Below, one piece after another: positions 26,774 to 35,581 of a DNA stretch of 64,000 bases. Position 1 is the first letter of the stretch. Each line of letters opens with the position of its first letter. The stretch is from the NCBI GenBank assembly GCA_030388725.1, contig CP128857.1:2976001-3040000 (forward strand), written 5' to 3'. Under the pieces are notes generated by a model. The model was not told the origin of the DNA and did no database searches. It saw only the letters and a program-made list of their open reading frames with translations. This DNA is from Prodigiosinella aquatilis (lineage in GTDB: Bacteria; Pseudomonadota; Gammaproteobacteria; Enterobacterales; Enterobacteriaceae). The translations under genes were made by a program, and so were the position numbers.

Positions 26774-29700
26774 ATGTCTATTTCAATCTATCCGCATCAT
26801 ACGCTTACTACTCTCACGGCGATTCTGGCCCGGCGTGATTGGGAGAATCCAGCTTGTACCCACGTTCAGCGCTTGCCGGCACATCCCCCATTTCAGAGCT
26901 GGCGGACACTAGAGCAAGCCAGAGATGATGCATTGTCACCGCAGCGACACTCGTTAAATGGCGAATGGTCTTTCAGCTATTTCCCTCAGCCGGAAGTGGT
27001 ACCAGAAAGCTGGTTACGCCAGGATTTACCTGATGCTGACCAGATCACCGTGCCCTCAAACTGGCAGATCGCCGGCTACGACACCCCCATTTATACCAAT
27101 GTCAAATACCCGATTCCTGTCAGCCCACCCTATGTACCCAAACAGAACCCCACGGGGTGTTATTCGCTCACATTTTCTATGGACAGTGAGAGAATAAATC
27201 ACGAACAGACAAGGATTGTTTTTGACGGTGTCAACTCAGCCTTTCATCTGTGGTGCAATGGACATTGGGTAGGCTATTCTCAGGACAGTCGCCTACCGGC
27301 CGAGTTTAACCTCACCGCCTATCTGAAAGTGGGAGAAAACCGACTCGCCGTCATGGTATTGCGCTGGTCGGATGGTACCTATCTGGAAGATCAGGATATG
27401 TGGCGTATGAGCGGAATTTTCCGCGATGTCGCGTTGCTGCATAAACCCGATATTCATCTGTGCGATGTGCACATCACCACACCGTTACATCATGATTACA
27501 CCCAAGGAACGTTGTGTGTGCAGGCGCAGGCCAACCTACCAGAAAAGACGACGTCGACCTGGCAACTGCATGTACAGCTGTGGCGCGGAAAAGCGTTGGT
27601 GGGAGAAACCCACCGTCCGTTTGGCAGCCAGATCATTGATGAACGTGGACATTATCACGACCGCGTACAACTACAGTTACCCGTCGAGCATCCCGCACTC
27701 TGGAGCGCCGAAGCGCCCAATCTGTACCGTGCGGTGATAGCGCTGGAAACCGCGGAAGGAGCACTGATTGAAGCCGAAGCCTACGATGTCGGTTTTCGTG
27801 AGGTCACCATCAGTCAGGGATTGCTGAAGCTTAACGGCAAACCGCTGCTGATTCGCGGTGTCAATCGTCATGAACACCAGCCTGAACGCGGACAAGCTAT
27901 CGACGAAGCCACCATGCGTAACGATATTCTGCTGATGAAACAGCACAATTTCAACGCAGTACGCTGTTCGCACTATCCCAATCACCCATTGTGGTATCGC
28001 CTGTGTGATCGCTATGGTTTGTATGTGGTAGACGAAGCCAATATTGAAACCCACGGCATGCAGCCGATGAACCGTTTATCCGACGATCCAGGCTGGCTAC
28101 CCGCGTTTGCGGAACGGGTAACGCGTATGGTGCAACGTGACCGCAACCACCCATGCATTATCATCTGGTCATTGGGTAATGAATCAGGATATGGCCGTAA
28201 TCACGATGCCATGTACCAATGGATCAAGCAGCAGGATCCCACCCGACCGGTACAATATGAAGGGGGCGGTGCCGACAGCAACGCAACGGATATCGTTTGC
28301 CCGATGTATGCCCGCGTCGATCAGGATCAGCCCTTCCCGGCCGTCCCAAAATGGTCCATCAAAAAGTGGATTGGTCTACCGGGAGAAACACGTCCGCTGA
28401 TTCTGTGTGAATACGCCCACGCCATGGGCAACAGTCTAGGCGGCTTTGATCGCTACTGGCAGGCATTCCGCCAACATCCCCGGCTGCAAGGCGGGTTTAT
28501 CTGGGATTGGGTCGACCAGGCATTGATACAGTATGACGATCAACAACACCCTTTCTGGGCTTATGGCGGAGATTTTGGCGACCAACCCAATGATCGCCAA
28601 TTCTGTCTGGATGGTTTGCTGTTCCCCGATCGCTCTGCGCATCCCAGCCTGTATGAGGCTCAGCGTGCCCAGCAATTTTTCCAGTTTGAGCTGATTTCCA
28701 CCCAGCCCCTGACACTGGAAATCACCAGCGAATACCTGTTTCGCCACTGCGACAACGAAACGCTGCACTGGAACATCATGCAGGATGATCAGCAAATCAA
28801 TGCTGGCAGTCTGCCGTTGACACTGGCACCACAGTCCAGCATCACCATCACATTACTGGATACGCTGCCACACACCGACAATGTGGAAGCCATGTGGTTA
28901 AATGTTGACGTCGTTCAACCCAACGCTACCGACTGGTCAGCCGCCAATCACCGCTGCGCCTGGGATCAGTGGCCATTGCCCGTTTCACGGCTATTACCGA
29001 CGCCTGACCATTTCGATGGAACACCGCCACAACTGAATCAGGACGACGCCTGGACACACGTTTATCACAACGATCAACACTGGGTTTTCAACCGGCAAAC
29101 CGGCCTGCTGGAACAATGGTGGCAAGATGGTAACGCAGGTCTGCTCAGTCCGTTGCAGGACAATTTTGTCCGCGCCCCGTTGGATAATGACATCGGCATC
29201 AGCGAAGTTGACCATATCGATCCCAACGCATGGGTAGAACGCTGGAAGTTGGCGGGCTTATATCAACTGAAAACTCAATGCATACGGATAGAGGCGGAGC
29301 AGTTAAGCAACAGTGTGCAAATCGTGACCGAACATACCTTCTGTCATCAGCAGCAAACACTGCTGATAAGCCGCAAAGTATGGCAGATCAACCATCAAGG
29401 CGTGCTGACGGTCGATATTAACGTCGATGCGGCGGCGTCCCTGCCGGCGCTGGCTCGTATAGGACTGAGCGCCCAACTGGCGGATTCACATCCATCAGTA
29501 AGCTGGCTGGGACAAGGCCCACATGAAAACTACCCCGACCGTCAACTAGCAGCACGCCACGGGCGCTGGACATTACCGTTGGAGTCCATGCACACACCGT
29601 ATATTTTTCCGTCAGAAAATGGTTTGCGCTGCCATACCCGACGACTGAATTACGGCAACTGGTGCGTCGAAGGTGATTTCCATTTCGGTATCGGCCGTTA

Positions 29701-29887
29701 TAGCCTGACGCAGTTGATGGACTGTAGCCATCACCACCTGCTGAAACCGGAACATGGCGTATGGCTGAATCTGGATGGTTTCCACATGGGGGTTGGCGGC
29801 GATGACTCCTGGAGTCCGAGCGTACATAGCGACTATCTGCTGACCGCCACTCACTACCACTACCAATTACGGCTCCAGAGGCAGTAA
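26774..29887 (+). CDS. lacZ: Beta-galactosidase, GH2 (LacZ)
   Basis: A 1037-residue glycoside hydrolase family 2 enzyme that hydrolyses lactose and other beta-galactosides in the cytoplasm. The acid/base region SLGNESGYGRNHD and the nucleophile region LILCEYAHAMGNSLGGF are intact, as are the jelly-roll, immunoglobulin-like and C-terminal domains. Length is near E. coli LacZ (1024). The ATG at 26774 gives an N-terminus that aligns with the family; a frame extends further up but lacks support. No lacI or lacY is adjacent. The gene ends beside the tRNA-Asn island boundary. Confidence 0.94.
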   Translation: MSISIYPHHTLTTLTAILARRDWENPACTHVQRLPAHPPFQSWRTLEQARDDALSPQRHSLNGEWSFSYFPQPEVVPESWLRQDLPDADQITVPSNWQIAGYDTPIYTNVKYPIPVSPPYVPKQNPTGCYSLTFSMDSERINHEQTRIVFDGVNSAFHLWCNGHWVGYSQDSRLPAEFNLTAYLKVGENRLAVMVLRWSDGTYLEDQDMWRMSGIFRDVALLHKPDIHLCDVHITTPLHHDYTQGTLCVQAQANLPEKTTSTWQLHVQLWRGKALVGETHRPFGSQIIDERGHYHDRVQLQLPVEHPALWSAEAPNLYRAVIALETAEGALIEAEAYDVGFREVTISQGLLKLNGKPLLIRGVNRHEHQPERGQAIDEATMRNDILLMKQHNFNAVRCSHYPNHPLWYRLCDRYGLYVVDEANIETHGMQPMNRLSDDPGWLPAFAERVTRMVQRDRNHPCIIIWSLGNESGYGRNHDAMYQWIKQQDPTRPVQYEGGGADSNATDIVCPMYARVDQDQPFPAVPKWSIKKWIGLPGETRPLILCEYAHAMGNSLGGFDRYWQAFRQHPRLQGGFIWDWVDQALIQYDDQQHPFWAYGGDFGDQPNDRQFCLDGLLFPDRSAHPSLYEAQRAQQFFQFELISTQPLTLEITSEYLFRHCDNETLHWNIMQDDQQINAGSLPLTLAPQSSITITLLDTLPHTDNVEAMWLNVDVVQPNATDWSAANHRCAWDQWPLPVSRLLPTPDHFDGTPPQLNQDDAWTHVYHNDQHWVFNRQTGLLEQWWQDGNAGLLSPLQDNFVRAPLDNDIGISEVDHIDPNAWVERWKLAGLYQLKTQCIRIEAEQLSNSVQIVTEHTFCHQQQTLLISRKVWQINHQGVLTVDINVDAAASLPALARIGLSAQLADSHPSVSWLGQGPHENYPDRQLAARHGRWTLPLESMHTPYIFPSENGLRCHTRRLNYGNWCVEGDFHFGIGRYSLTQLMDCSHHHLLKPEHGVWLNLDGFHMGVGGDDSWSPSVHSDYLLTATHYHYQLRLQRQ

Positions 29888-29894
29888 TCAGCAC

Positions 29895-29921
29895 AGCATC
29901 AGGGAAGATAACCCTGATGCT
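29895..29921. terminator. Terminator after lacZ
   Basis: AGCATCAGGG and CCCTGATGCT pair perfectly around a 7-base loop, starting eight bases after the lacZ stop. A short TT tail follows. Confidence 0.75.
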
Positions 29922-30172
29922 TTCCGCCTGCTATAAAGCAAATCGGTGTATTGATGATGTTGCCAGTGCCATTTGCCATGCAGGTCTGAATATAGCGGTG
30001 CCAAACAATGCCATTCTGAAGTGTGCTGCGGAATATTGGCACGGCCCGATAAGACGGGTGGATCACGGTTTCAGCCAGATCTGGTGATTTATTCTGCATT
30101 CGATACAAAAGTGTGAAAACAGGCTTTGACATCCCCTCAGGCCATCGTTAAGATGCGCCCCGTTCACACAAT

Positions 30173-30248
30173 TCCTCTGTAGTTCAGTCGGTAGAACGGC
30201 GGACTGTTAATCCGTATGTCACTGGTTCGAGTCCAGTCAGAGGAGCCA
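30173..30248 (+). tRNA. tRNA-Asn (GUU)
   Basis: A 76-base cloverleaf: acceptor arms TCCTCTG and CAGAGGA, discriminator G, encoded CCA, D-loop AGTTCAGTCGGTAGAAC, anticodon loop ACTGTTAATCC with GTT, and T-arm ACTGGTTCGAGTCCAGT. tRNA-Asn genes are classic integration sites for enterobacterial islands, and the sequence downstream changes character at once. Confidence 0.97.
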
Positions 30249-30255
30249 TATTTAG

Positions 30256-30289
30256 AAAATCCCGCTTAAGGCAACTTAAGCGGGATTTT
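30256..30289 (+). terminator. Strong terminator after tRNA-Asn
   Basis: AAAATCCCGCTTAAG and CTTAAGCGGGATTTT pair over 15 bases around the loop GCAA, and T-rich sequence follows. It ends the tRNA transcript. Confidence 0.88.
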
Positions 30290-30317
30290 TGCTTTTTAGC
30301 ATTGTATTCAATACGTT

Positions 30318-30460
30318 CGCGTGAAGAATGCCGCCCGTCTGCTTGCCAGTATGAACAACCCTATCTTTTCGGTTATCGGGCACCAGCCAGTCACGAAACT
30401 GAAACCTCACCATCTCATAGTTCTGCTGAAAGGCATCGAGAAAAAAGGCGTTATATTTAT
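30318..30460 (+). pseudogene. Relic of a P4-type integrase (core-binding region)
   Basis: In one frame the translation reads NPIFSVIGHQPVTKLKPHHL followed by IVLLKGIEKKG, which resembles the segment of P4-family integrases just after the arm-binding domain. Sequence on either side does not continue the protein. The position about 70 bases after tRNA-Asn is where an island integrase is expected. A second frame after 30430 (ending at 30619) has a coherent look, with NGLPVPFDAKNRERFLFRT, but I do not recognise it. Confidence 0.5.
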
Positions 30461-30615
30461 GCGGACGACAAAACCAAAACCGCTCTCATCAGGCTGTTTG
30501 ACCGTATCAGAACGTGGGCAAGGAACGGTCTTCCGGTCCCGTTTGATGCCAAAAACCGGGAGAGGTTTCTGTTCCGCACGATAGACGAACGGGAACAGGC
30601 TCCCGACAGCCACGA

Positions 30616-30930
30616 TTAAATGCCGTCGATGAGGAAATCTATTGCGGCTTTTACCTGATTACGGTACTGCGACGCATCACAAAACACCGCCCCCAGAGCC
30701 TGGACAGGGATACTTGCCAGCTCGTGCGTCATTACGGCGTACTCTTTGCCGTCCGTCAGCCTGACGACAGGGACAAGGCGATCCGGTCGGCGGCCTGCCG
30801 GGTACTTTTCAACCGGGAGCAACGGGATCACTATCCGACGATTCAACTGCCCAATAATATCGCTCGTGACATCGAGCAACAGCGGGTAAATGGCGCTTTT
30901 CCCGGTATTACCGTATACGGTGAATTGCAT
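30616..30930 (-). CDS. ccdB: CcdB toxin (gyrase poison)
   Basis: A 104-residue protein with the CcdB plan: MQFTVYGN at the start, VDVQSDII-like VTSDIIGQL, RRIVIPLLP, and a C-terminus ending IDFLIDGI. CcdB traps DNA gyrase on DNA. The gene begins two bases after the ccdA stop on the same strand. The last residues GI correspond to the functionally critical WGI end of F-plasmid CcdB, with the Trp replaced by Asp, which may alter toxicity. Confidence 0.92.
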   Translation of the reverse strand: MQFTVYGNTGKSAIYPLLLDVTSDIIGQLNRRIVIPLLPVEKYPAGRRPDRLVPVVRLTDGKEYAVMTHELASIPVQALGAVFCDASQYRNQVKAAIDFLIDGI

Positions 30931-30932
30931 GG

Positions 30933-31169
30933 TTAAAACGTCCGGTATTCATCGCTGAAACAGCCGTGTTCATCATGAAAACGGTTTAATGCGTCGATGG
31001 CTTCCCTGTTCTCTTCCTGCCATTTTTTCGCTTCATAGTGGCGAAGCTCTGCATCCAGGGCGGTTGTCAGGGTGGCACTCAGGTTAATGCCCGCTTCACG
31101 CGCCCGGACCAGTAAGGCACGCTCTACCGTCATGGTCACGCTCTGCGTGTTGCGTTGTTTCACGGTCAT
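30933..31169 (-). CDS. ccdA: CcdA antitoxin
   Basis: A 78-residue antitoxin with an N-terminal ribbon-helix-helix (TQSVTMTVERALLVRAREAG) and an acidic, CcdB-binding tail (WQEENREAIDALNRFHDEHG). It is first in the ccdAB pair and presumably represses it. Such pairs stabilise plasmids and islands. Confidence 0.92.
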   Translation of the reverse strand: MTVKQRNTQSVTMTVERALLVRAREAGINLSATLTTALDAELRHYEAKKWQEENREAIDALNRFHDEHGCFSDEYRTF

Positions 31170-31487
31170 GGTTTATCTCCTACATGAATACGTGCGTGTT
31201 ACACGGCATAATACACTTATCATAACACCAAAAACAGGCTCTGCTATCGTTGCAGTCCTGCAAACTTCACAGTCAGTCGTCATACCTGAGCCGTCGTTTA
31301 CAGCAATCACCGATGTACAAACGCCGTTTGCGGGATGCGCGGGCTCTTTGCCGCCCGCACCCGCAGCCTGCGAATTTTCCGGGCATATTATGTCCAGAAA
31401 ATTCGCAGGGAAATTTAAACATCTGCCACCTTCCCTGCCCCGCAATAAGGTTAAAGCCGCACTCCTTTGCGGCTTATCATTTCCGAC
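31170..31487. other. Gap between ccdA and ardC with a 13-bp inverted repeat
   Basis: No gene is visible. A perfect inverted repeat CCTGCGAATTTTC / GAAAATTCGCAGG occupies 31367-31379 and 31397-31409 with a 17-base loop, and a GC-rich stretch precedes it. It may be an ardC transcript end or a plasmid-type control site. Confidence 0.5.
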
Positions 31488-32432
31488 TCAAATCTTATCC
31501 ATCAGATAACGATGCGCTTTTGAGGCGGCGCTGGCCGCTTTGAAAATATAGCGCTTGTCGTTCTTCAATGCTTTCAGCCAGGAAGCGATATAGCTTTCAT
31601 GCTGCACCTCTCCAGCGATCCCCAGATCCGCCATCAGGAACGCGCTTCCCAGCTCGGCAATCAACTCTTCAAAGGCATAATCCTCACTGCCGAATCTTCC
31701 TTTCATTTCACGGTTCAGGCGATTTTTAGCACCGCTCCAGTGAACCAGCTCATGCAGGCCGGTGGCATAGAAATTAGCGGCATCGGAAAAAAGGTAGCGT
31801 TCCGGCAACCAGATTTCATCCGTTGATGGCTTGAAGAAGGCATTTTGACCTTTCTCTATGATGTTGGCACCACTACGGCAAAACAGTTTTTCAGCCTGTG
31901 GTAACGGTTCGAACATCCCGGCGGGGCTGGCTGTTTCAGTCCTCAGTGGAAGGCCGTCAATTTGTTCAACATTGAACACCGTGAAGGTTTTCAGCATCGG
32001 GATCTGGTCGATTTCGCCGTCTTCGTTTTCCTTCTCTAAGGTTGTATAGAAAATAGCTGTCGTGCCATGCTCGCCTTTACGAACCTGCCCACCTACTGCC
32101 TGTGCTTGTTTGTAGGTCATCCAGCGTGAATCACCGAAGCCCTGTTCTGACGCACTGCACCACAACAGCATGATATTCATTCCGCTATACGCGATACCGG
32201 TTGCGAAGTTAGAAGGCAACCCAGACATGCCTGGCACTCGTTGCCACGGGCAAGACCACGGTTTTACACCGGCTTCAAGCGCTGCAATGATGTTGTCGGT
32301 GACGGTCTGATAAATATCTGTTCTGGTTTGAGAAAATTTCGTTTTTGAGGAGCCTGACTGCTCCAGCGGGGATACGCTGGTCGCCGCTGCGGTGTTAGGG
32401 GCGCTAGTCTGGGTATACAGGGAAGTCATCAT
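31488..32432 (-). CDS. ArdC-like antirestriction protein / zincin
   Basis: A 314-residue protein with the two ArdC parts: an N-terminal single-stranded-DNA-binding domain (DIYQTVTDNIIAALEAGVKPW, SGMNIMLLW, GEHGTTAIFY) and a metallopeptidase-like domain with GLHELVHWSG, the HExxH zinc site. ArdC protects incoming DNA during conjugation. The start at 32432 is used because GGAG lies nine bases before it; a frame 27 codons longer exists. It marks this stretch as plasmid- or ICE-derived. Confidence 0.88.
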   Translation of the reverse strand: MMTSLYTQTSAPNTAAATSVSPLEQSGSSKTKFSQTRTDIYQTVTDNIIAALEAGVKPWSCPWQRVPGMSGLPSNFATGIAYSGMNIMLLWCSASEQGFGDSRWMTYKQAQAVGGQVRKGEHGTTAIFYTTLEKENEDGEIDQIPMLKTFTVFNVEQIDGLPLRTETASPAGMFEPLPQAEKLFCRSGANIIEKGQNAFFKPSTDEIWLPERYLFSDAANFYATGLHELVHWSGAKNRLNREMKGRFGSEDYAFEELIAELGSAFLMADLGIAGEVQHESYIASWLKALKNDKRYIFKAASAASKAHRYLMDKI

Positions 32433-33024
32433 GGTTTTTTCTCCGTCAGTGGTGTGATTTTCGTCTTCGTATCGCCTGACGGTTCGCTTTCCCGGCATCG
32501 TTCCGGCACGCAAGGGCGCAGAATGCGTGCCATTTACCCTTGCGGGACGGGTTGTGTTGAGAAACGATTAACCGGAAGCTGATACGGGAACGGAAAGCAC
32601 ATGGGAGAAAAAACTGCCCCTGCATACCTGGACGTAGCGCCCCTTAGGCTGCAGCGGTGAAGTGGGTTGAGGGTTGAATTTAGCTGTATCAGTTCAGACC
32701 TAAGTTAGTAGTATTCTGAGGTAGAACACTCTCAAATCTGGCATTCTGCTCTGAGTGAAAAACGGGCATAGCATCCTCGGGATAGCCAGGAATCAGAGCT
32801 GTCCCAACACTGGTTTCGGGATGCTGCTTTTCCAGGCAGGATACTTTATGCTGGTCATAGTCTCTTTGTAGGATATAGCCATGATAACAGTAGAGAAATC
32901 AAATCCATTTTCTTCAGAATCCCATCGATTAATCGAGATGCTGTTGTAAGCATCCCGGTAAAACGAACCATCCACTTTTAGAGATCTTCCGACATACTGA
33001 TTATGTCCCGTTGAGGAGATCGCT
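32433..33024. other. Gap between ardC and IS relics
   Basis: About 590 bases without a credible gene. The half nearest ardC has the look of a plasmid leader, and the rest is AT-rich with no family I recognise. A minus-strand frame at 32793-33059 overlaps the IS3 relic in antisense and has no family likeness. Confidence 0.4.
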
Positions 33025-33130
33025 ATGCGCAAAGCCCGATTCACCGAACACCAAATCATCGCCGTTCTGAAGTCCGTACCGTTAAGGATGTCTGCCGGGA
33101 GGCCGGTATTTCTGAAGCCTCGAACTACAT
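33025..33130 (+). pseudogene. IS3-family OrfA relic
   Basis: Translation starts MRKARFTEHQIIAVLKSV, the usual N-terminus of an IS3-family OrfA, then loses a few codons, and in another frame continues as TVKDVCREAGISEAS. The rest of the element is absent. The internal deletion with frame change shows it is dead. Confidence 0.75.
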
Positions 33131-33346
33131 CTATGGACTACCTCCGTTTTGCAAATACTGAATCTGGTTTTGGGTTGTTGCTTACATCTATCCGGCATCA
33201 GGAAAATCTGTGCCCAAATGGGTAATCCGCACACAATCGCCTCAACAACTGGGCGGCCTCTGAGGCCAATATAATAGTCAGGTTCCGATTGTGCAGGTGC
33301 AACCTGTCACCATTTTTCAGTACACTGCAACTTTTATGGCTGGGTA

Positions 33347-33862
33347 CTAACTTCCAACTGCCTGATACTCGGTATCATTTCTCAGCATCGACCAGACTAT
33401 TCTCGCGTTCTTGTTAGCGACCGCCACGGTCGTTTTATTAAACCCGCGCCGTTCCTTCAACTGATTAACCCACTGATGCAGACAGCCATCATTGTTATTC
33501 GTGGCAACCTTGACGACAGCGCGGGCACCATGAATAAAAAGTGTCCGCAAATGCTTGTCGCCTTTTTTCGTCATATTCATCAGCACCTGTCTATCGCCAC
33601 TCGAGTGCTGTCGTGGAACCAGACCAAGCCATGCGGCAAAGTGACGACCATTTTTAAATTCAGTTCCTTTGCCAATAGCGACCACAACAGCTGTGGCCGT
33701 TTTAGGGCCAATGTCTTTAACTTTGGCAATGCGCTGACAGGCTTCAGATTGTCTGAACACAACATCGATTTCTTTATCAAAAAAGTTTATACGACGACCA
33801 AGGTCGTTAAAGAGATCAGGTAGTTTTCTTTGTCGTTGATTCTGTAAGTGGCTCTCTTTGGT
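33347..33862 (-). pseudogene. IS110-family transposase, C-terminal fragment
   Basis: The open frame encodes the C-terminal Transposase_20 half of an IS110-type transposase: KDIGPKTATAVVVAIG, HFAAWLGLVPRQHSSGD and RTLFIHGARAVVK. The frame is open back to a TGA at 33863, so residues such as LPDLFNDLGRRINFFD precede the GTG at 33760. The N-terminal DEDD catalytic half is missing. Confidence 0.85.
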
Positions 33863-33968
33863 TCAGATCGCTGTGAAATTTAAGTTTTGGTAAGCATCAG
33901 TTTCGTACGTAACTTATTAAAATTTATTCATTTCTACGGTGATTTATTTTGAATTCACAGTGAAATTC

Positions 33969-34090
33969 ACATAACAAATAATTCAAGTGGATTCTCAACG
34001 CGTGGCAGTTTTACTATGTCAGGTAACGTGTTTACGGTGCAATGCAGCGGCTTGGTCATTGCGCGCTTCACACCTTAATTGGGCTATGTG
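33969..34090 (+). repeat. Integron attC-like site, copy 1
   Basis: The stretch begins ACATAACAAATAATTCAAG, contains CAACGCGTGGCAG and ends CACCTTAATTGGGCTATGTG. That is the organisation of Vibrio-type attC (VCR-like) sites, whose ends pair imperfectly to a cruciform. It is about 80 percent similar by eye to the copy at 34555-34679. It ends 12 bases before the GNAT start codon, so it would be the attC of a preceding, lost cassette. Confidence 0.7.
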
Positions 34091-34102
34091 CTTGGAGGGT
34101 AA

Positions 34103-34549
34103 ATGGAATATATCGAAGTCAAAAGTAGTCAGATTCCGCTCGATTTGTTGCTCGAAGCTGATCCCTCAGAGGCAAGTATTTCTTCATATTTGTATGATTC
34201 ATGGTGTTTTGCTGCACGAGACAATGGTCGTATATTGGCTGCTTGCACTGTGAAGCCACAAACGAATAGTCTTGCTGAAATATTCAATATCTCGGTATAT
34301 CCAGAGTACCAAGGTCAAGGTGTTGGCTCGAAGCTTTTAAAATATGTTCTATCTCAACTACCAAGCAAGGGAATCGACCGTGTAGAGCTTGGTACCGGCA
34401 CATTCGGTTATCAACTGACTTACTATCAACGTTTTGGCTTTCGAGTTGATTCGATAATCAAAGACCATTTTTTACTCAATTACCCTGAGCCTATCTTTGA
34501 AAATGGTATTCAGCACAAAGATATGCTGAGACTGTGCATACAGCTTTAG
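34103..34549 (+). CDS. GNAT-family acetyltransferase in an integron-like cassette
   Basis: A 148-residue GNAT protein. The acetyl-CoA binding motif VYPEYQGQGVGSKLLKYVL is clear, and the C-terminal part (YYQRFGFRVDSI) is typical. The ATG has GGAGGG before it. The gene starts 12 bases after one attC-like repeat and stops five bases before the next, exactly how a gene cassette is packed. The lower GC than the chromosomal part agrees with capture from elsewhere. Substrate unknown; toxin, small-molecule and peptide acetylation are all possible. Confidence 0.88.
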   Translation: MEYIEVKSSQIPLDLLLEADPSEASISSYLYDSWCFAARDNGRILAACTVKPQTNSLAEIFNISVYPEYQGQGVGSKLLKYVLSQLPSKGIDRVELGTGTFGYQLTYYQRFGFRVDSIIKDHFLLNYPEPIFENGIQHKDMLRLCIQL

Positions 34550-34554
34550 CACGC

Positions 34555-34679
34555 GCATAACAAACAATTTAAGAGTGATTCAGCACGCGTGGCATTTTTG
34601 ACATGCAGTGATTTTTGGTATTGAAGTGCCATGCAGCGGCTTGGTCATTGCGCGTTTCACACCTTAATTGGGCTATATG
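34555..34679 (+). repeat. Integron attC-like site, copy 2
   Basis: Starts GCATAACAAACAATTTAAG, has CACGCGTGGCAT and TGCCATGCAGCGGCTTGGTC, and ends CACCTTAATTGGGCTATATG. Inner arms such as GCGTGGCA and TGCCATGC pair, giving a folded single-strand structure. It would belong to the GNAT cassette. Its outer edge coincides with the truncation of the pseudogene on the right. Confidence 0.7.
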
Positions 34680-34680
34680 G

Positions 34681-35003
34681 ACTCCCTCTTTTGTCAACAA
34701 TAGCCATCTCTGATGCCATAGAATCCCGGCTAGCAACATAAACTCACGCCATTCTGCTGTGCCCAAGGAAAGAGATCTGTGCATCAACTCGCCGACACGT
34801 TCTGCAAGGAGCAGGTTTCTTGCTCGTAACAATTGCAACGGCGTAAATCGCCCATTATCACGAGCCAAAGGAAAGAATGCCTAGCGGCTGCGTTCCCCAT
34901 GTTTCACTGCATTGGTGTTACCAACGGGAGCACTTGCACCGATACGTTTCCCGCCCCAGCCTGACGATCTTGATTGTTGGTTCTGTTTTTTCTCGTCTTT
35001 CAT
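34681..35003 (-). pseudogene. Truncated hypothetical gene with an in-frame amber codon
   Basis: From the ATG at 35003 the frame reads through GWGGKRIGASAPVGNTNAVK and HGERSR, then TAG at 34881-34883, then AFFPLARDNGRFTPLQLLRA and on to WHQRWLLLTKEG. The two parts clearly belong together, since the frame is kept and composition is uniform. The C-terminus is cut at 34680 by the attC-like repeat. I recall similar N-terminal GNxNAxKHG proteins in phage and conjugative elements, but the family is not certain. Confidence 0.6.
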
Positions 35004-35061
35004 GGCCGTGTAACTGTTAGTCGGTGGATGTACGTTCGTGAAAATTCAGGGAAGCGGTTGT

Positions 35062-35346
35062 TCACCATTTTGATGGTAAACGCCTGTGCGTATGAAAGAC
35101 GCGTAGAATCTGGATCATATTATTTTTCACGCGGTAGGGGATGATGTAGGGGTAGTGCGTTAACACAAGCTCACGCGTTCCTAGCACACGCCCTGGCCTT
35201 CCCATTGCTGGCTGTTGCGGTAGTAATTCCGTCAACCTTTGGACTTCATCTACGAATTGGCCGGCGGCTTGTGGATCGTCCTGCGCGATATAGAGGTACT
35301 CGGCTTCCAAATTGGCCGCAGCTTTACGCAGCCATTTAATTTCCAT
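35062..35346 (-). CDS. RelE/ParE-type toxin
   Basis: A 94-residue protein of the RelE/ParE superfamily: IKWLRKAAANLEAEYLYIAQ at the start, then GRPGRVLGTRELVLTHYPYI and the typical IQILRVFHTHRRLP end. It overlaps its antitoxin gene by 11 bases. ParE types poison gyrase, RelE types cut mRNA; the RV-H-R ending favours ParE-like. Confidence 0.9.
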   Translation of the reverse strand: MEIKWLRKAAANLEAEYLYIAQDDPQAAGQFVDEVQRLTELLPQQPAMGRPGRVLGTRELVLTHYPYIIPYRVKNNMIQILRVFHTHRRLPSKW

Positions 35347-35581
35347 GTCTTGCCGTACCTAACTTCCTAAACAGGTTATTCATTTCATCTGATGAGACAA
35401 AATCGCCCGCATCGGCTTCTTTAATAGCTTGCTCGATCTCTGCTATCTGCCAGGCTTCCCGCGCAAGATAGTCTTCAATGGCTTGTCCAGCCAGAAAAGA
35501 GCGGGTACGTCCCGTAGCTTTAGCCAGCGCATCAAGTTGCGCAGTTGTTTCATCATTCAATCGAACAGACATAACGCCCAT
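35336..35581 (-). CDS. Ribbon-helix-helix antitoxin
   Basis: An 81-residue CopG-type antitoxin beginning MGVMSVRLNDETTAQLDALA with TGRTRSFLAGQAIEDYL as the helix-helix part. It lies just upstream of the RelE/ParE toxin and overlaps it. It probably represses the pair by binding its own promoter. Confidence 0.88.
   Translation of the reverse strand: MGVMSVRLNDETTAQLDALAKATGRTRSFLAGQAIEDYLAREAWQIAEIEQAIKEADAGDFVSSDEMNNLFRKLGTARHGN

Noticed and set aside
29899..30132. Minus-strand frame of 77 codons between lacZ and tRNA-Asn
   Set aside because: It has no family likeness, begins inside the lacZ terminator region and has unremarkable composition; chance frame.
30238..30248. Direct repeat of the tRNA-Asn end marking the right island border
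   Set aside because: I found no second copy of CAGTCAGAGGAGCCA within the window.
32793..33059. 88-codon minus-strand frame
   Set aside because: It overlaps the IS3 relic in antisense and lacks any recognisable protein pattern.
33025..33225. 66-codon frame as a gene
   Set aside because: Only the first 18 residues match IS3 OrfA; the rest is out of frame. Treated as an IS relic.
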